Shown: positions 48,470 to 58,286, counted from the first letter of the stretch. The stretch: DNA of 64,000 nucleotides from Nitrospira sp. (GCA_018242665.1 JAFEBL010000013.1:90835-154834), one strand, 5' to 3'. Made by a program: numbers and translations. The notes: generated from the letters alone by a model not told the origin.

Positions 48470-49236
48470 TACTTCTTCTTCTCTGGTTCCTTCTTGGCTG
48501 GAGCTGCTCCCGCCTTGGGCGCAGCCGCCCCGGCCTTGGCGTCACCCGCCTTGCCTGCTTCGGCGCCGGCCGCGCCTTCAGCCGCAGCCTTCCCCTTCGC
48601 CGCCACTTCCGGCTCCTTGGCCCCTTCGGCGCCAGCCACGCCGGTTGCGAGCAAGGATTCCAGTTTGGCATCGGTCATCGGCGCCGCCACGCTGACGATC
48701 ATGTGCTCGGGATCGTCCAAGAAGCGGAGGCCTTCCGTCTTCGGAATATCTTTGAGATGGATACCCTCGTTGATCTGTAATTGCGAGGCATCGACGGCGA
48801 TGAAATCCGGCAGCACGGACGGCAAACATTCGACATGTAACTCGCGCAACGCCTGATGCAACACACCGCCTTCTTTCAGACCGATCGGCTGGCCGCCGGT
48901 CAGATGGATCGGCACCTTCACGCGGATTGGCTTATCCATGGCGACTTCAAAGAAATCCGCGTGCAGCACGCTGCTCGTGATGGGATCGACTTGAAACTCT
49001 CGCAACAGCGCTGTGCGATTCGGCTTACCCTTCGTCCCGTTGATGGTGAGGGAGATGAGTGCTGTGGTCCCGGCTTGGGAGCGTAAAATTTTTACCAGCT
49101 CATCCGGCTTGACGGAGAGCAGTAAACATTCCCCCTGCCCATACAACACCGCCGGAACCCGACCGGCACGACGAAGTTGACGCGCAGGCCCCTTGCCTCC
49201 ACCTTCTCTGCTCTCAACGGTTAACTCGAATTTCAT
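48469..49236 (-). CDS. rplY: 50S ribosomal protein L25 (Ctc/TL5 type)
   Basis: The protein (255 residues) has the L25 domain (about 1-90, with GPARQLRRAGRVPAVLYG) that binds 5S rRNA, and a C-terminal Ctc domain (about 95-185). Beyond that a tail of about 60 residues is built almost only of Ala, Lys, Glu, Gly and Pro. Such tails are seen in this family but this one is long. Start and length are normal for the two-domain form. It follows prs by 37 bases and runs straight into pth. Confidence 0.94.
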   Translation of the reverse strand: MKFELTVESREGGGKGPARQLRRAGRVPAVLYGQGECLLLSVKPDELVKILRSQAGTTALISLTINGTKGKPNRTALLREFQVDPITSSVLHADFFEVAMDKPIRVKVPIHLTGGQPIGLKEGGVLHQALRELHVECLPSVLPDFIAVDASQLQINEGIHLKDIPKTEGLRFLDDPEHMIVSVAAPMTDAKLESLLATGVAGAEGAKEPEVAAKGKAAAEGAAGAEAGKAGDAKAGAAAPKAGAAPAKKEPEKKK

Positions 49237-49273
49237 GATGCTCCTCCTCGACCTGTCGCTCGACGCGGACGGC

Positions 49274-50215
49274 CTACACGAATAACGAACTCACTGATTC
49301 ATCCTCATGGATACGTCTGATGGCTTCACCGAACAGCGGCGCCACAGACAACAATTTCAACTTCGGACACTTCAGCTCTTTTCCGCGCAACGGAATCGAA
49401 TCGGTCACGACCACTTCCGTCAGGCCGGACTGCTGAAGACGTTCCAACGCAGGTCCCGACAGCACACCATGCGAGCAGCCGGCCCACACTTCCCGGGCTC
49501 CCTTCTCGAGACAGGCTTGCGCTCCCTGCACAATCGTGCCGGCCGTATCGATCATATCGTCGAGGAGCAGGGCGCTCTTGCCTTGCACATCACCGATGAT
49601 GTTCATGACCTGCGCCTGGTTCGGTCCCTCCCGGCGCTTGTCGATGATGGCGAGGTTGGCTTGGAGACGCTTGGCAAAGGCTCTCGCCCGTTCCACACCA
49701 CCGGCATCGGGGGACACCACGACCAAATCCTGAATTTGGCGTTTGGTAATATAGTCCAGCAACACGGGCAACGCGTACAAATTGTCCACGGGGATATCGA
49801 AGAAGCCTTGAATCTGGCTGGCGTGCAGATCCATCGTCAACACCCGGTCCGCACCGGCCGTGGTGATGAGATCCGCCACCAGCTTGGCCGAAATCGGCAC
49901 ACGAGGCTGGTCTTTGCGATCCTGACGGGCATAGCCGAAATAGGGAATGACCGCGGTGATGCGATTGGCCGACGACCGCTTCAACGCATCGATCATGATC
50001 AGCATTTCCATGATCGAGTCATTGACCGGCGCACAGCAGGATTGGATCAAAAAGACATCCGCGCCGCGTACATTCTCTTCGATACGAACGCGGATCTCCC
50101 CATCGCTGAACGACGAGACTGTGGCGACGCTGATAGGCAGACTGAGGTATGTGCCTACCGCACGTGCAAGCGCAGGATTGGCATTGCCCGAAAAGAGCCT
50201 CAGTTCCCTGTTCAT
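49274..50215 (-). CDS. prs: Ribose-phosphate pyrophosphokinase
   Basis: Prs makes PRPP from ribose-5-phosphate and ATP for nucleotide, His and Trp synthesis. The 313-residue protein has [52 protein letters not shown] and the PRPP-loop [16 protein letters not shown], all in standard order, then [13 protein letters not shown] promoter-like pair lies about 150 bases upstream. No tRNA-Gln is seen in the gap before ispE, although one sits there in some related bacteria. Confidence 0.96.
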   Translation of the reverse strand: MNRELRLFSGNANPALARAVGTYLSLPISVATVSSFSDGEIRVRIEENVRGADVFLIQSCCAPVNDSIMEMLIMIDALKRSSANRITAVIPYFGYARQDRKDQPRVPISAKLVADLITTAGADRVLTMDLHASQIQGFFDIPVDNLYALPVLLDYITKRQIQDLVVVSPDAGGVERARAFAKRLQANLAIIDKRREGPNQAQVMNIIGDVQGKSALLLDDMIDTAGTIVQGAQACLEKGAREVWAGCSHGVLSGPALERLQQSGLTEVVVTDSIPLRGKELKCPKLKLLSVAPLFGEAIRRIHEDESVSSLFV

Positions 50216-50362
50216 TCAACCCCTTCGATGTATATGTGGCGATCCGGCTACGGTAACAGATGCTGTCGAATTCGTATCACACGGTGGGCAGAGACAGGGC
50301 CCTCGGTCAATTCCGCGACCTCATACACTGTCCGAACAAGCGGACGCCTACCGAAGCACAGC

Positions 50363-50392
50363 ACAATAACGAAAAGATCCGGAAGTTGTCAA
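50363..50392 (-). promoter_or_regulatory. Candidate promoter of prs
   Basis: On the minus strand TTGACA (50392-50387) is an exact -35 box, followed after 18 bases by TATTGT (50368-50363), four of six matches to the -10. It would start transcription about 140 bases before prs, in a gap that also holds a small hairpin GTCCG-CTTGTT-CGGAC. The match is seen; function is inferred. Confidence 0.5.
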
Positions 50393-50448
50393 CCGATCGA
50401 GCATGGATCGCGGCCTGCCTCGGGTGATCCATCAATCAGAGCGTCCTG

Positions 50449-51348
50449 CTAGAAGACCATGGCCTCCGGGGCGCCGCCCATTGGAACAGCATAGGCCTTC
50501 CTCTGCGGATCGGCACCGCAGACCAACGCCGCCTGCTTGGCCGTCGCTTCGTCATGAAACACCCCGAACATCGTGGCGCCACTCCCGGAGAGGAGGGCCA
50601 CCTCAGCCCCCAACTCCACGAGTTGGCGTTTGATCTGCGCCAATACCGGATGCTGCGCGAAGACGGGTGCCTCAAAGTCGTTCTCGACCAGAGGAATGAT
50701 CTCTCCCCAATCCAGGGTGGAGCGGTCGCCCACCTGCAGCAAATTCTCTGACAGCGGCCGTACCGCCTGGCGAGTGGCCGCGAGCTGCTGGTAGGCCCAT
50801 TTCGTTTCGACGGGAAATCCCGGGTTGACCAGCACGATCCATCGCTGTCCCGTGACCTGGACCGGGCGAACCAGCTCGCCTCTCCCGGTCACGCAGGCGG
50901 CAGGGGCTACGAAGAAAAACGGCACATCGCTCCCCAACTGCTGTCCCACTTCCGCCATCTGCTCGACCGACCATTGCAATTCCAACAACCGATTCAACCC
51001 GAGAATGGTCGCCGCCGCGTCGCTGCTCCCTCCGCCGAGCCCGGCTCCCATGGGAATGCGCTTGGTCAGAGTGATGGAAAGATCAATCGTCCGGCCGGCT
51101 CTCGCCAACACCAACTCCGCAGCCCGATAGACGAGATTGGTCTGATCCACCGCCAGGTCGGCCTGGTTACAACGCAAGGCGATGCGGGAGGCGGCTGCCG
51201 GCTGCATGGTTAGCGTCAACTCGTCGTCGAGCCCAACCGTATGCATCAGAGACCAAATGGTATGGAACCCATCAGGCCGCCGTTCAAGCACCCGGAGAAT
51301 CAGATTGACTTTAGCAGGAGTCAGAACACGAAGACTGGTAGAGTTCAC
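50449..51348 (-). CDS. ispE: 4-diphosphocytidyl-2-C-methyl-D-erythritol kinase
   Basis: IspE is the GHMP-family kinase of the MEP isoprenoid pathway. The 299-residue protein has the opening LTPAKVNLILRVLERRPDGFH (core AKVNLILRVLERRPDG) and the phosphate loop PMGAGLGGGSSDAAATI (about 97-113), then a C-terminal GHMP motif ALLSGSGATMFGVF. Order and length are standard. It lies between the PilR-like gene (22 bases upstream) and prs, both on the minus strand. Confidence 0.95.
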   Translation of the reverse strand: MNSTSLRVLTPAKVNLILRVLERRPDGFHTIWSLMHTVGLDDELTLTMQPAAASRIALRCNQADLAVDQTNLVYRAAELVLARAGRTIDLSITLTKRIPMGAGLGGGSSDAAATILGLNRLLELQWSVEQMAEVGQQLGSDVPFFFVAPAACVTGRGELVRPVQVTGQRWIVLVNPGFPVETKWAYQQLAATRQAVRPLSENLLQVGDRSTLDWGEIIPLVENDFEAPVFAQHPVLAQIKRQLVELGAEVALLSGSGATMFGVFHDEATAKQAALVCGADPQRKAYAVPMGGAPEAMVF

Positions 51349-51369
51349 TCGCAGCGTACTGGGGCGGCG

Positions 51370-52749
51370 CTAATCCCGGCCTCCTTTGATTTCATATTTT
51401 TCGAGACGGTACCGGAACGACCGGGTATTCAACCGCAACAATCGCGCGGCTCGCTTTTTGACCCACTGACTCCGTTCGAGTGCTTTCAACAGCAGATCCT
51501 TCTCGATCGTGTTGATCAACCCCTCCAGGTCCAGGCCGTCCTCCGGCAACTCCGACGGCACAGCCTGCTGGTTGTTCACCGGTTTATGGAGCCATCCGCG
51601 AATGTCTGCATCCGTCACCGACGATCCCGTTGTGAAGGCCACCACGCGCTCGATCACGTTCTCCAACTCACGAACGTTTCCTCGCCATTCATGCGCCAAC
51701 AGTACGCGCATGGCCTCCTGGCTCATCGTCGGCACTGGTTTACCACTTTCCTTGGCAAATTTCTCTAGGAAATGTTGGGTCAGCAGGGGGATGTCGCCGC
51801 TGCGCATGCGCAAAGGCGGGAGTTTGATCGGAATCACGTCGAGCCGGTAGTAGAGATCTTCACGGAAGGCCCCTTCGGCAACCGCCCGCTCCAGATCTCG
51901 ATTTGTGGCTGCGACGATGCGCACATCCACCTTCACATCCTGCGTGCCGCCCACCCGGCGGAACTGGCGTTCCTGAATCACCCGCAACAGCTTGACCTGG
52001 ATTGCCGGGGTCGTGTCGCCGATCTCATCGAGAAAGATCGTCCCGCCGTTGGCCACTTCAAACAATCCGGCTTTGTTCGACACCGCGCCCGTGAACGAGC
52101 CCTTCATATGGCCGAAGAGTTCACTCTCCAGGAGGGTCTCCGGCACTGCGCTGCAATTCACCGTCACAAACGGCATGGACGCCCGCGAACTGTTGAAATG
52201 GATGGCCCGAGCCACCAATTCCTTGCCCGTGCCGCTCTCCCCGCCGATCAGCACATTGCTTTTGGAATCGGCCACCTTTCGGATGACGTCGTAAACCTTC
52301 TGCATCACCTCGCTCTGGCCGATGAGTTGGGAAAAGGAGGATTGGCTGGCCAGCTCTCGTTTGAGGAGCATGTTCTCGGTCGACAGCCGCCGCCGCTCAA
52401 TCGCATTGCGAATAATCAGCTGCACCTCGTCGACCTGAAACGGCTTGGTGAGGTAGTCGTAGGCGCCGTGCTTCATCGCATCCACGGCCGACTCAGCCGA
52501 CGCAAACGCGGTAATGACCAAGACGACGGTGTCGGGCGACGAAGCCTTGACGGCTTTCAACACATCCAACCCGCCGGCCCTAGGCATCTTGAGGTCCGTG
52601 ATCACAAGATCGAAGATTTCCTTCTGGATCTGCGCGATCGCCTCCTCGCCGTCCGACGCCGCGGTCACGGCATATCCGGCCCGCTTGAGCATAATGCTCA
52701 GGACATCGCGCAACCCCTGCTCGTCATCGACGACTAAAATCTTTTCCAC
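51370..52749 (-). CDS. PilR-like sigma-54-dependent response regulator
   Basis: The 459-residue regulator has a receiver (phospho-Asp near 52 in VITDLKMP), an AAA+ domain with Walker A GESGTGKE, the sigma-54-contact loop GSFTGA (Ala to Ser variant of GAFTGA) and the Arg-finger region, and a C-terminal Fis-type helix-turn-helix ending RSFRYRLEKYEIKGG. It is the class that opens sigma-54 promoters. Its start overlaps the kinase gene by 16 bases. The pair sits behind pilC, so control of type IV pilus genes is likely; it could also act on the promoter at 33852-33867, but that is speculation. Confidence 0.9.
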   Translation of the reverse strand: MEKILVVDDEQGLRDVLSIMLKRAGYAVTAASDGEEAIAQIQKEIFDLVITDLKMPRAGGLDVLKAVKASSPDTVVLVITAFASAESAVDAMKHGAYDYLTKPFQVDEVQLIIRNAIERRRLSTENMLLKRELASQSSFSQLIGQSEVMQKVYDVIRKVADSKSNVLIGGESGTGKELVARAIHFNSSRASMPFVTVNCSAVPETLLESELFGHMKGSFTGAVSNKAGLFEVANGGTIFLDEIGDTTPAIQVKLLRVIQERQFRRVGGTQDVKVDVRIVAATNRDLERAVAEGAFREDLYYRLDVIPIKLPPLRMRSGDIPLLTQHFLEKFAKESGKPVPTMSQEAMRVLLAHEWRGNVRELENVIERVVAFTTGSSVTDADIRGWLHKPVNNQQAVPSELPEDGLDLEGLINTIEKDLLLKALERSQWVKKRAARLLRLNTRSFRYRLEKYEIKGGRD

Positions 52750-54455
52750 GGTTCCCTTCCTTCATGCCGCAGTCGGACGCCGGTCTCCTCAGACTGCGGC
52801 AGACAGACGACAAACCGCGCGCCGCTCCCCACTTCGCTCTCCACTTTGATCCACCCGTCGTGCAGCTCCACAATGCGATGGACCTGAGCCAGCCCCAAGC
52901 CCGACCCTTCCTTCTTAGTCGTAAAAAACGGGAGAAAGATTTTGTCGAAGTTCTGCTTGGGAATGCCTTCTCCGCTGTCCTGAAAGCTGATCTCGATGAC
53001 ATCGGCACGCCGGCCGCCGACCTCGACACGACGCAGCCCCGTAGCGATCGTCAGAGTCCCTCCGCCAGGCATTGCATCGAAGGCATTGACCGCCAGGTTC
53101 CAGAACACTTGCTTCAGTTGGTCTTGATCGACGGGCGCCTCGAGCTTCGCCGGGGCCATGCGGGAGACGATGGAGATCCCCGTGCGTGACTGCGCTTCAT
53201 GTTGGATCAGATCCAACGTATCGGCAAGGACTTTGTTCAAATCTTGCTCAGCGATCCGCAACGCGGGCGGGCGCGCGTACTGGAGAAACTCCGTGATGAT
53301 ATGATCGAGCCGCCGGGCCTCTCGAATGGCAATATCCATCAACCGTTGGCTGGTTTCGTCGGAGCCGACGTCCTGCCGCAACATTTGCATGGCCCCGGCG
53401 AGCGCACCAAGGGGATTACGTATTTCATGCGCCATACCTGCAGACATCTCTCCCAAGTTGGCCAGCCATTCCCGCCGGCGCATCTCTTCTTCCAGATACC
53501 TGATTTGCGTGAGGTCCTTGAACACTCCCACCAACCCACGCTGCGTTCCCTGCTCCTGAAGCGGCGACACAGTCATGCCCAACACGAGACAGCTTCCGTC
53601 GGCATGAAAACACTCCACCTCAAATCGCAAAGGCGACAACGAGGTCAGGTCTCCATCCTGCGGACCGTGCTCCGGGTGCCAATTGAAGACTTCCTGCCAT
53701 GAGCGCCCCTGCACATCTGTGAAGCGATAGCCGGTCACCTCGTGCGCCGCGGGATTGAACGACGTGATGCGCCCTTCCTGATCCGTCGTAAACACGCCGC
53801 TGCTGATGCTGCGCACGATACTTTCGTGGAACACCTGCAGGCGATTGAGCCCCTGCTCCTTCTCTCTCAGTGACTGATCGGCATGGCGAAGCTCGTCGGC
53901 CAGCACCCCGCTCAAGAATCCCACGACGAGAAACGCGAGCCCATACACCTCGAACGTCTGTAGCGCTTCAGGCCCCTCCAACTTGCTCGGGGGCAACCAG
54001 ACGGACGCATGGAGGAGTCCGAAATATTGAATCGCGGTGATGGAGCCGAACAGCACGGTACAACCAGCTCCCGTGACGATCCCGACCCGCCGGTGCGGAA
54101 CCAGGCTGGCCACGGTCACGGTGATGACGTAGAGCACGGCGAACGGACTCTCGACGCCGCCGGTCCTCGCGATGAGGACGGTTTCAAGTGCGACATCGAT
54201 CCCGACCTGCACCCAAATGAATGCGGAATGCGCCGCGGCAGTCGTGAGCTGCCGGAGCACCATCGCATAGATGATAGTAACGGTGTAGGTGAAGACGATG
54301 AGGGCGGTAAACGTGGGGGCGGATTCGCCACGTGTCGACTGGAAGGCCAGGGACAAGCCCAGCATCAGCGTGACCAGCACCACTCGCAGCCCCATCAACC
54401 AATGCAGTCTGGTCTTCAGTTCAGGCAGGGAACGATCGTCGGTGTGCGCAGACAT
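52734..54455 (-). CDS. PilS-like membrane sensor histidine kinase
   Basis: The 573-residue kinase has five or six membrane segments in the first 190 residues (for example GLRVVLVTLMLGLSLAF, FAVLYVITVTVASLV and VYGLAFLVVGFLSGVLA), a PAS domain (about 230-340), the H-box GMAHEIRNPLGALAGA and an ATPase domain with GSGLGLAQVHRIV. This layout is that of PilS. The ORF is open back to 54542; the ATG at 54455 gives the usual short N-terminus before the first membrane segment. It overlaps the regulator gene and follows pilC. Confidence 0.9.
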   Translation of the reverse strand: MSAHTDDRSLPELKTRLHWLMGLRVVLVTLMLGLSLAFQSTRGESAPTFTALIVFTYTVTIIYAMVLRQLTTAAAHSAFIWVQVGIDVALETVLIARTGGVESPFAVLYVITVTVASLVPHRRVGIVTGAGCTVLFGSITAIQYFGLLHASVWLPPSKLEGPEALQTFEVYGLAFLVVGFLSGVLADELRHADQSLREKEQGLNRLQVFHESIVRSISSGVFTTDQEGRITSFNPAAHEVTGYRFTDVQGRSWQEVFNWHPEHGPQDGDLTSLSPLRFEVECFHADGSCLVLGMTVSPLQEQGTQRGLVGVFKDLTQIRYLEEEMRRREWLANLGEMSAGMAHEIRNPLGALAGAMQMLRQDVGSDETSQRLMDIAIREARRLDHIITEFLQYARPPALRIAEQDLNKVLADTLDLIQHEAQSRTGISIVSRMAPAKLEAPVDQDQLKQVFWNLAVNAFDAMPGGGTLTIATGLRRVEVGGRRADVIEISFQDSGEGIPKQNFDKIFLPFFTTKKEGSGLGLAQVHRIVELHDGWIKVESEVGSGARFVVCLPQSEETGVRLRHEGREPWKRF

Positions 54456-54572
54456 GCCTTCAAGAACAGGTGGGCGTGTGGCCTGCGGGTCAAAGGATGA
54501 CCCGGGGCCGGTCGTCGGAACTGGACAGGTTGAGGACAGCATGCCGGGCGCGTTGCCCTGATGGATGTGCGA

Positions 54573-54604
54573 CGCACGGCCTTCTCGAATGATCAGGCCG
54601 TGCG
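54573..54604 (-). terminator. Hairpin between pilC and the pilS-like gene
   Basis: A perfect ten-base-pair stem (54573-54582 CGCACGGCCT with 54595-54604) closes a 12-base loop just after the pilC stop. It has no T-tract on the minus strand, so it may partly uncouple pilC from the regulatory genes or shape RNA decay rather than stop transcription fully. Confidence 0.4.
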
Positions 54605-54634
54605 CCGTGAATCGGGTGCGACTGTGCGGCGCCG

Positions 54635-55849
54635 CTACTGAATGGCTTGCGCCATGGTGAAGATCGGCAGGTACATCGCGACGACGATAAACCCGATGAT
54701 GGTACCCAACACCACCATCATGATCGGTTCCAGGAGAGACGTGAGCGTTTCGACCGCTTGATCGACCTCATCCTCATAGAAATCCGCAATCTTGCCGAGC
54801 ATGGCGTCGAGCGCGCCGGTCGATTCGCCGACGGCGATCATGTGCGTCACCATCTTCGGGAACACATTACACTTGGCCAGGGGCTCGGAAATGGTTTTTC
54901 CGCCACTGATACTGACCCGCGCATTCATCAACGCTTCTTCTATGACTTTGTTGCCGGACGTCTTCGCGCAAATGCTCAACCCTTCCAACAACGGCACACC
55001 GCTGGTGATCAACGTGCCGAGGGTGCGCGTAAACTTCGCGACGGAGGCTTTTCGGATCAAGTCCCCGACGATCGGCATCTTGAGGAGCAACTTGTCGATC
55101 ACCACGCGTCCGTTCACCGTGGCATAATACCGTTTGATCGAGAAGATCGTGCCCGCCACGGCGCCGAACATGATGTACCAATAACTCTGGAAAAAATTGC
55201 TGACGTTGATGACGATCTGCGTCGGGCCCGGAAGTCCTACCTTACCGCCCGACATTTCCGTGAACATCTGCGCGAACACTGGGATGACCCATACCATCAA
55301 TACACTGATGATCACCACCGCGACGCCGACGATTGCCGTTGGGTAGACCATCGCCGACTTGATCTGGCCCTTCAATTTCATGGCCTTTTCGATGTGCTTG
55401 GCCAGACGGGTCAGAATCGTATCGAGCAGACCGCCCACTTCACCGGCATGGATCATGTTCACGTAGAGATCGTCGAACACTTTGGGATGACGCTTCAACG
55501 CATCGGAAAACGTGGAGCCGGCCTCGACGCTGTTCTTCACGTCGCCGACTGTTTCGCGCAGGACTTTGTTTTCTGATTGAGTCGACAGAATATCGAGGCA
55601 TTGAATCAGCGGCAGTCCGGCATTGATCATCGTGCCGAACTGGCGAGTAAACACCACAAGGTCCTTGTCAGTAAGGCCGCCGCCGAGGCTCAGTTTCAGT
55701 TTGCCGCCGCCTGACTTCTCTTCCAGGCTGGTCACCACAACCTGTTGCTTCCGAAGCTGGTCCACCGCCTCGTCTCTGGTTTTGGCGGTCAGCTCCCCCT
55801 TCTTCACGGCACCCTGGCGGTTGCGTCCGACGTAGGTGAATGTGCTCAT
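54635..55849 (-). CDS. pilC: Type IV pilus / type II secretion inner-membrane protein PilC (GspF family)
   Basis: The 404-residue protein anchors the assembly ATPase of type IV pili in the inner membrane. It has a short N-terminal domain (FTYVGRNRQGAVKKG), two GspF domains (about 70-190 and 270-395, each with a membrane-spanning helix such as AIVGVAVVIISVLMVWVIPVF) and the C-terminal hydrophobic segment MMVVLGTIIGFIVVAMYLPIF. All three membrane segments are visible. Its partner ATPases (PilB, PilT) and the pilin genes are not in this window. It is the gene before the PilS/PilR-like pair. Confidence 0.93.
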   Translation of the reverse strand: MSTFTYVGRNRQGAVKKGELTAKTRDEAVDQLRKQQVVVTSLEEKSGGGKLKLSLGGGLTDKDLVVFTRQFGTMINAGLPLIQCLDILSTQSENKVLRETVGDVKNSVEAGSTFSDALKRHPKVFDDLYVNMIHAGEVGGLLDTILTRLAKHIEKAMKLKGQIKSAMVYPTAIVGVAVVIISVLMVWVIPVFAQMFTEMSGGKVGLPGPTQIVINVSNFFQSYWYIMFGAVAGTIFSIKRYYATVNGRVVIDKLLLKMPIVGDLIRKASVAKFTRTLGTLITSGVPLLEGLSICAKTSGNKVIEEALMNARVSISGGKTISEPLAKCNVFPKMVTHMIAVGESTGALDAMLGKIADFYEDEVDQAVETLTSLLEPIMMVVLGTIIGFIVVAMYLPIFTMAQAIQ

Positions 55850-56011
55850 AACGCGGTTTTCACTCCTTTGACCGCCAGGCAGGACACGTAGGTATGCAGC
55901 GGAAAACTATGATCGAAGTCTATAAGACGACCGAAAAACTGTCAAACAAATGCATGAAAATGGAAGCACCCGGTTGCGGCGAAACACGCGTCCCAGAGAG
56001 GCGATCGCGTA

Positions 56012-56554
56012 TCAAGCTTGGCTGGAGGTAATGCGGAAATATCCTCTGGAGAGGTAGTGCAAGCCCGACAGGAGTGTGACCGCGCCCATGAGATAGACGA
56101 GCGGATCGAGCACGGCGAGATTGAGACGCCGCGAGGCGAAGAAGACGACCGCAATCAACGTCGCCAATTGAATCAGTGTGGTGATCTTCCCCAAGACGGT
56201 CGGCGAAATATCGACCTGCGTCTGGGTGAAGTGCGCGACGGCGGCCCCCAACATCAACATCAGATCGCGGCTGGCCACGAGAATCGTCAGCCAGAGGGGA
56301 ACCAGGTGCATGACGGAGAGCGTAATGAACCCCGTCGTCAGCATGAGTTTGTCCGCCAGGGGATCCAACACTTCGCCGAGCCTGGTCCGTTGATTGGCGA
56401 CGCGGGCAATGATGCCGTCGAGGGCATCCGTCACACCGGCGATAAACAGCGTCACCAGGGCATAGTCGAACTGTTCATAGTTGAGCAGCCCGACATAGAC
56501 CGGAATCAACAGGATCCGCAACATCGTCAGGCTGTTCGGGACATTCATATTCAT
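56012..56554 (-). CDS. pgsA: CDP-diacylglycerol--glycerol-3-phosphate 3-phosphatidyltransferase
   Basis: PgsA makes phosphatidylglycerol phosphate in the inner membrane. The 180-residue protein has the CDP-alcohol phosphotransferase motif DALDGIIARVANQRTRLGEVLDPLADK (about 42-68; shown here as DALDGIIARVANQR and GEVLDPLADK) and four to five membrane segments. The ORF is open back to 56662, but the ATG at 56554 gives the standard start MNMNVPNSLTMLRI. It precedes pilC on the minus strand with a gap of about 160 bases and diverges from the small gene at 56724. Confidence 0.93.
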   Translation of the reverse strand: MNMNVPNSLTMLRILLIPVYVGLLNYEQFDYALVTLFIAGVTDALDGIIARVANQRTRLGEVLDPLADKLMLTTGFITLSVMHLVPLWLTILVASRDLMLMLGAAVAHFTQTQVDISPTVLGKITTLIQLATLIAVVFFASRRLNLAVLDPLVYLMGAVTLLSGLHYLSRGYFRITSSQA

Positions 56555-56723
56555 CGAAAAGGATGGCGTGCGATTCGCCGGTGCAGTTGTCTGAGCATGC
56601 CGCAGGAATCGCGCATCATAGAAACCCCGTGGTACCTTGTCAACGACGGTTGCACTCCACAAGGGAGGTCCCTATAATCGGGACCCGGACGGCGGCCCTG
56701 AGGATGATCGACGGAGGTTGTGT

Positions 56724-57044
56724 ATGAGTGGACTCCCCCTCCTCTTCAAAAAAGAGGGATTAATCGAGCGGCATCAAGTCGAGGGGATCGACCCAAGCGA
56801 CCGGTATTTCAACCGGGCTATCCTGGTCAATCGAGTCGCAGCAGGGTACACAGGCAAGGTCACGTATGAAGCCTATGCCGTCGAAGGATCGGCGCATCCC
56901 ACCACGAGCGCCGCAGTCCAGGCCGTCGTCGAAAAACTCCAGACCGTCGGTTTTACACGGCTGCGCACCCGCCTGAATTTTAAGGGCAGCCGCTATCTCG
57001 CCGAGAAAGAAACCTGGACCGACTATCCGGACCTTCCTGCCTAG
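56724..57044 (+). CDS. Small protein of unknown function
   Basis: The 106-residue protein starts at an ATG with GGAGG seven bases upstream, a strong signal. The sequence is mixed in charge with no export signal or membrane segment; SDRYFNRAILVNRVAAGYTG and the final FKGSRYLAEKETWTDYPDLPA are the most structured parts (cores SDRYFNRAILVNRVAAGY and KGSRYLAEKETWTDYPD). I do not recognise a family. It converges with the serine hydrolase, with which it overlaps by four bases at the stop codons. The ORF continues upstream to 56637 but that part overlaps pgsA and is less plausible. Confidence 0.65.
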   Translation: MSGLPLLFKKEGLIERHQVEGIDPSDRYFNRAILVNRVAAGYTGKVTYEAYAVEGSAHPTTSAAVQAVVEKLQTVGFTRLRTRLNFKGSRYLAEKETWTDYPDLPA

Positions 57045-58171
57045 GCTTTCGCAAACTCCCGGAAGATGAGATCGTGAATCAGGGGGCGGAAGAGGCGGAT
57101 CTGCTCATTTCGTCTCGTGGGATGCACCCGATTTGACAGCAAGACCACTTCCAGTTCCTTGACCGGATCGATCCACAGGGACGTACCGGTGAACCCGAGA
57201 TGCCCAAATGACTGAGTGGAAAACCGCGTCCCGGATGATGACCGGACCGACGGGGTATCCCAGCCTAGAGCCCAACTGGAATTCGGCACACCTTGCCCGT
57301 GGCTCGTGAACAGATTGACCATATCGGGCATCAATAGCCCCGACTTTTTCCTTCGTCCATCCATCCAGGCTTGCGCAATCGCCAGCACAGCACGAGCCGT
57401 ACCGAATAATCCGGCATGGCCGGCTACGCCGCCCAACGCATAGGCGTTCTCATCGTGCACCTCTCCGCGCAACGTCCGCCCGCGCCAAGCATCTTCCTCC
57501 GTCGGAGCAATCGGATTCGGCGGATTGCCGAATCCGGCGGACTGGGGAGTGCGGCCGTGCGGAACGTACCCGAGCGGGACCGCGCCGAGCGGTGCGAAGA
57601 TCTGACTCGTACAGAAGCTGCTCAATGACTCGCCCGACAGCCGCTCCACAATCCGTCCCAACAGCAGGAACCCCAGATCACTATACAAACTGCGGGTCCC
57701 GCGCCCGTAGACCAGTTCTTCCGTGGCGATATAGTCCAAGACGGCCGCCCGCGCGGCCACACTCCCAAGAAATCCGGGTTCGGCGGCCTCGCGTGAGGCG
57801 ATCCGCTCGTAATAAGGGCGCCACCCGGGCAGCCCGGAACTATGCGTCAGCAAGTGCCGCACGGTGGCGGCGCCGACGGGTCGCTCTCGAAATTCTTCCA
57901 GAATCTGGCCGATCTGATCATCCAGCTTCAGCAGGCCGCGCTGCACGAATAGCACCAGCGCAGTGGTGGTGGCCAAGACTTTCGTCAGGGAGGCGAGATC
58001 GTAACAGGTATCGACCGTCACCGCCTCCGCCGGATTTTTTTGAGTGAGAACGCCGACCGCGCCTTCAAACACGATCGCCCCGCGCAGACGAACGGCCAGG
58101 ACCGCCCCAGGAAACGTCCCGTCGTCCACCGCGGCTTGCAACGCTGCCTGAAGGGAAAGTTGAGAGGCCAT
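57041..58171 (-). CDS. Serine hydrolase of the beta-lactamase / penicillin-binding fold
   Basis: The 376-residue protein has the SxxK nucleophile SLTK at 61-64, the second-motif tyrosine in LYSDLGFLLLG (about 160), HGLFG and the late FGHLGFTGTSLWIDP segment, in the order of family S12 / class C beta-lactamase-like enzymes. No signal peptide is evident, so it may be cytoplasmic, unlike most peptidoglycan carboxypeptidases of this fold. Substrate is unknown; esterase, D-peptidase or amidase are all possible. It lies 115 bases after divIVA on the same strand. Confidence 0.87.
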   Translation of the reverse strand: MASQLSLQAALQAAVDDGTFPGAVLAVRLRGAIVFEGAVGVLTQKNPAEAVTVDTCYDLASLTKVLATTTALVLFVQRGLLKLDDQIGQILEEFRERPVGAATVRHLLTHSSGLPGWRPYYERIASREAAEPGFLGSVAARAAVLDYIATEELVYGRGTRSLYSDLGFLLLGRIVERLSGESLSSFCTSQIFAPLGAVPLGYVPHGRTPQSAGFGNPPNPIAPTEEDAWRGRTLRGEVHDENAYALGGVAGHAGLFGTARAVLAIAQAWMDGRRKKSGLLMPDMVNLFTSHGQGVPNSSWALGWDTPSVRSSSGTRFSTQSFGHLGFTGTSLWIDPVKELEVVLLSNRVHPTRRNEQIRLFRPLIHDLIFREFAKA

Positions 58172-58286
58172 GACTAGCGGTCTCCGTTCAATGGGCGAAC
58201 AGAAGAACAGCGGCAGAGCTGCACCATTCGGACAGGCAAGGGAACCTCAGGAGGCAAGAAGGGCAGTGGCAAAACGTGCAGGAGTG

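Noticed and set aside
50216..50448. Possible tRNA-Gln gene between ispE and prs
   Set aside because: Such a gene sits here in some related bacteria, but neither strand shows a T-loop or a cloverleaf pattern.
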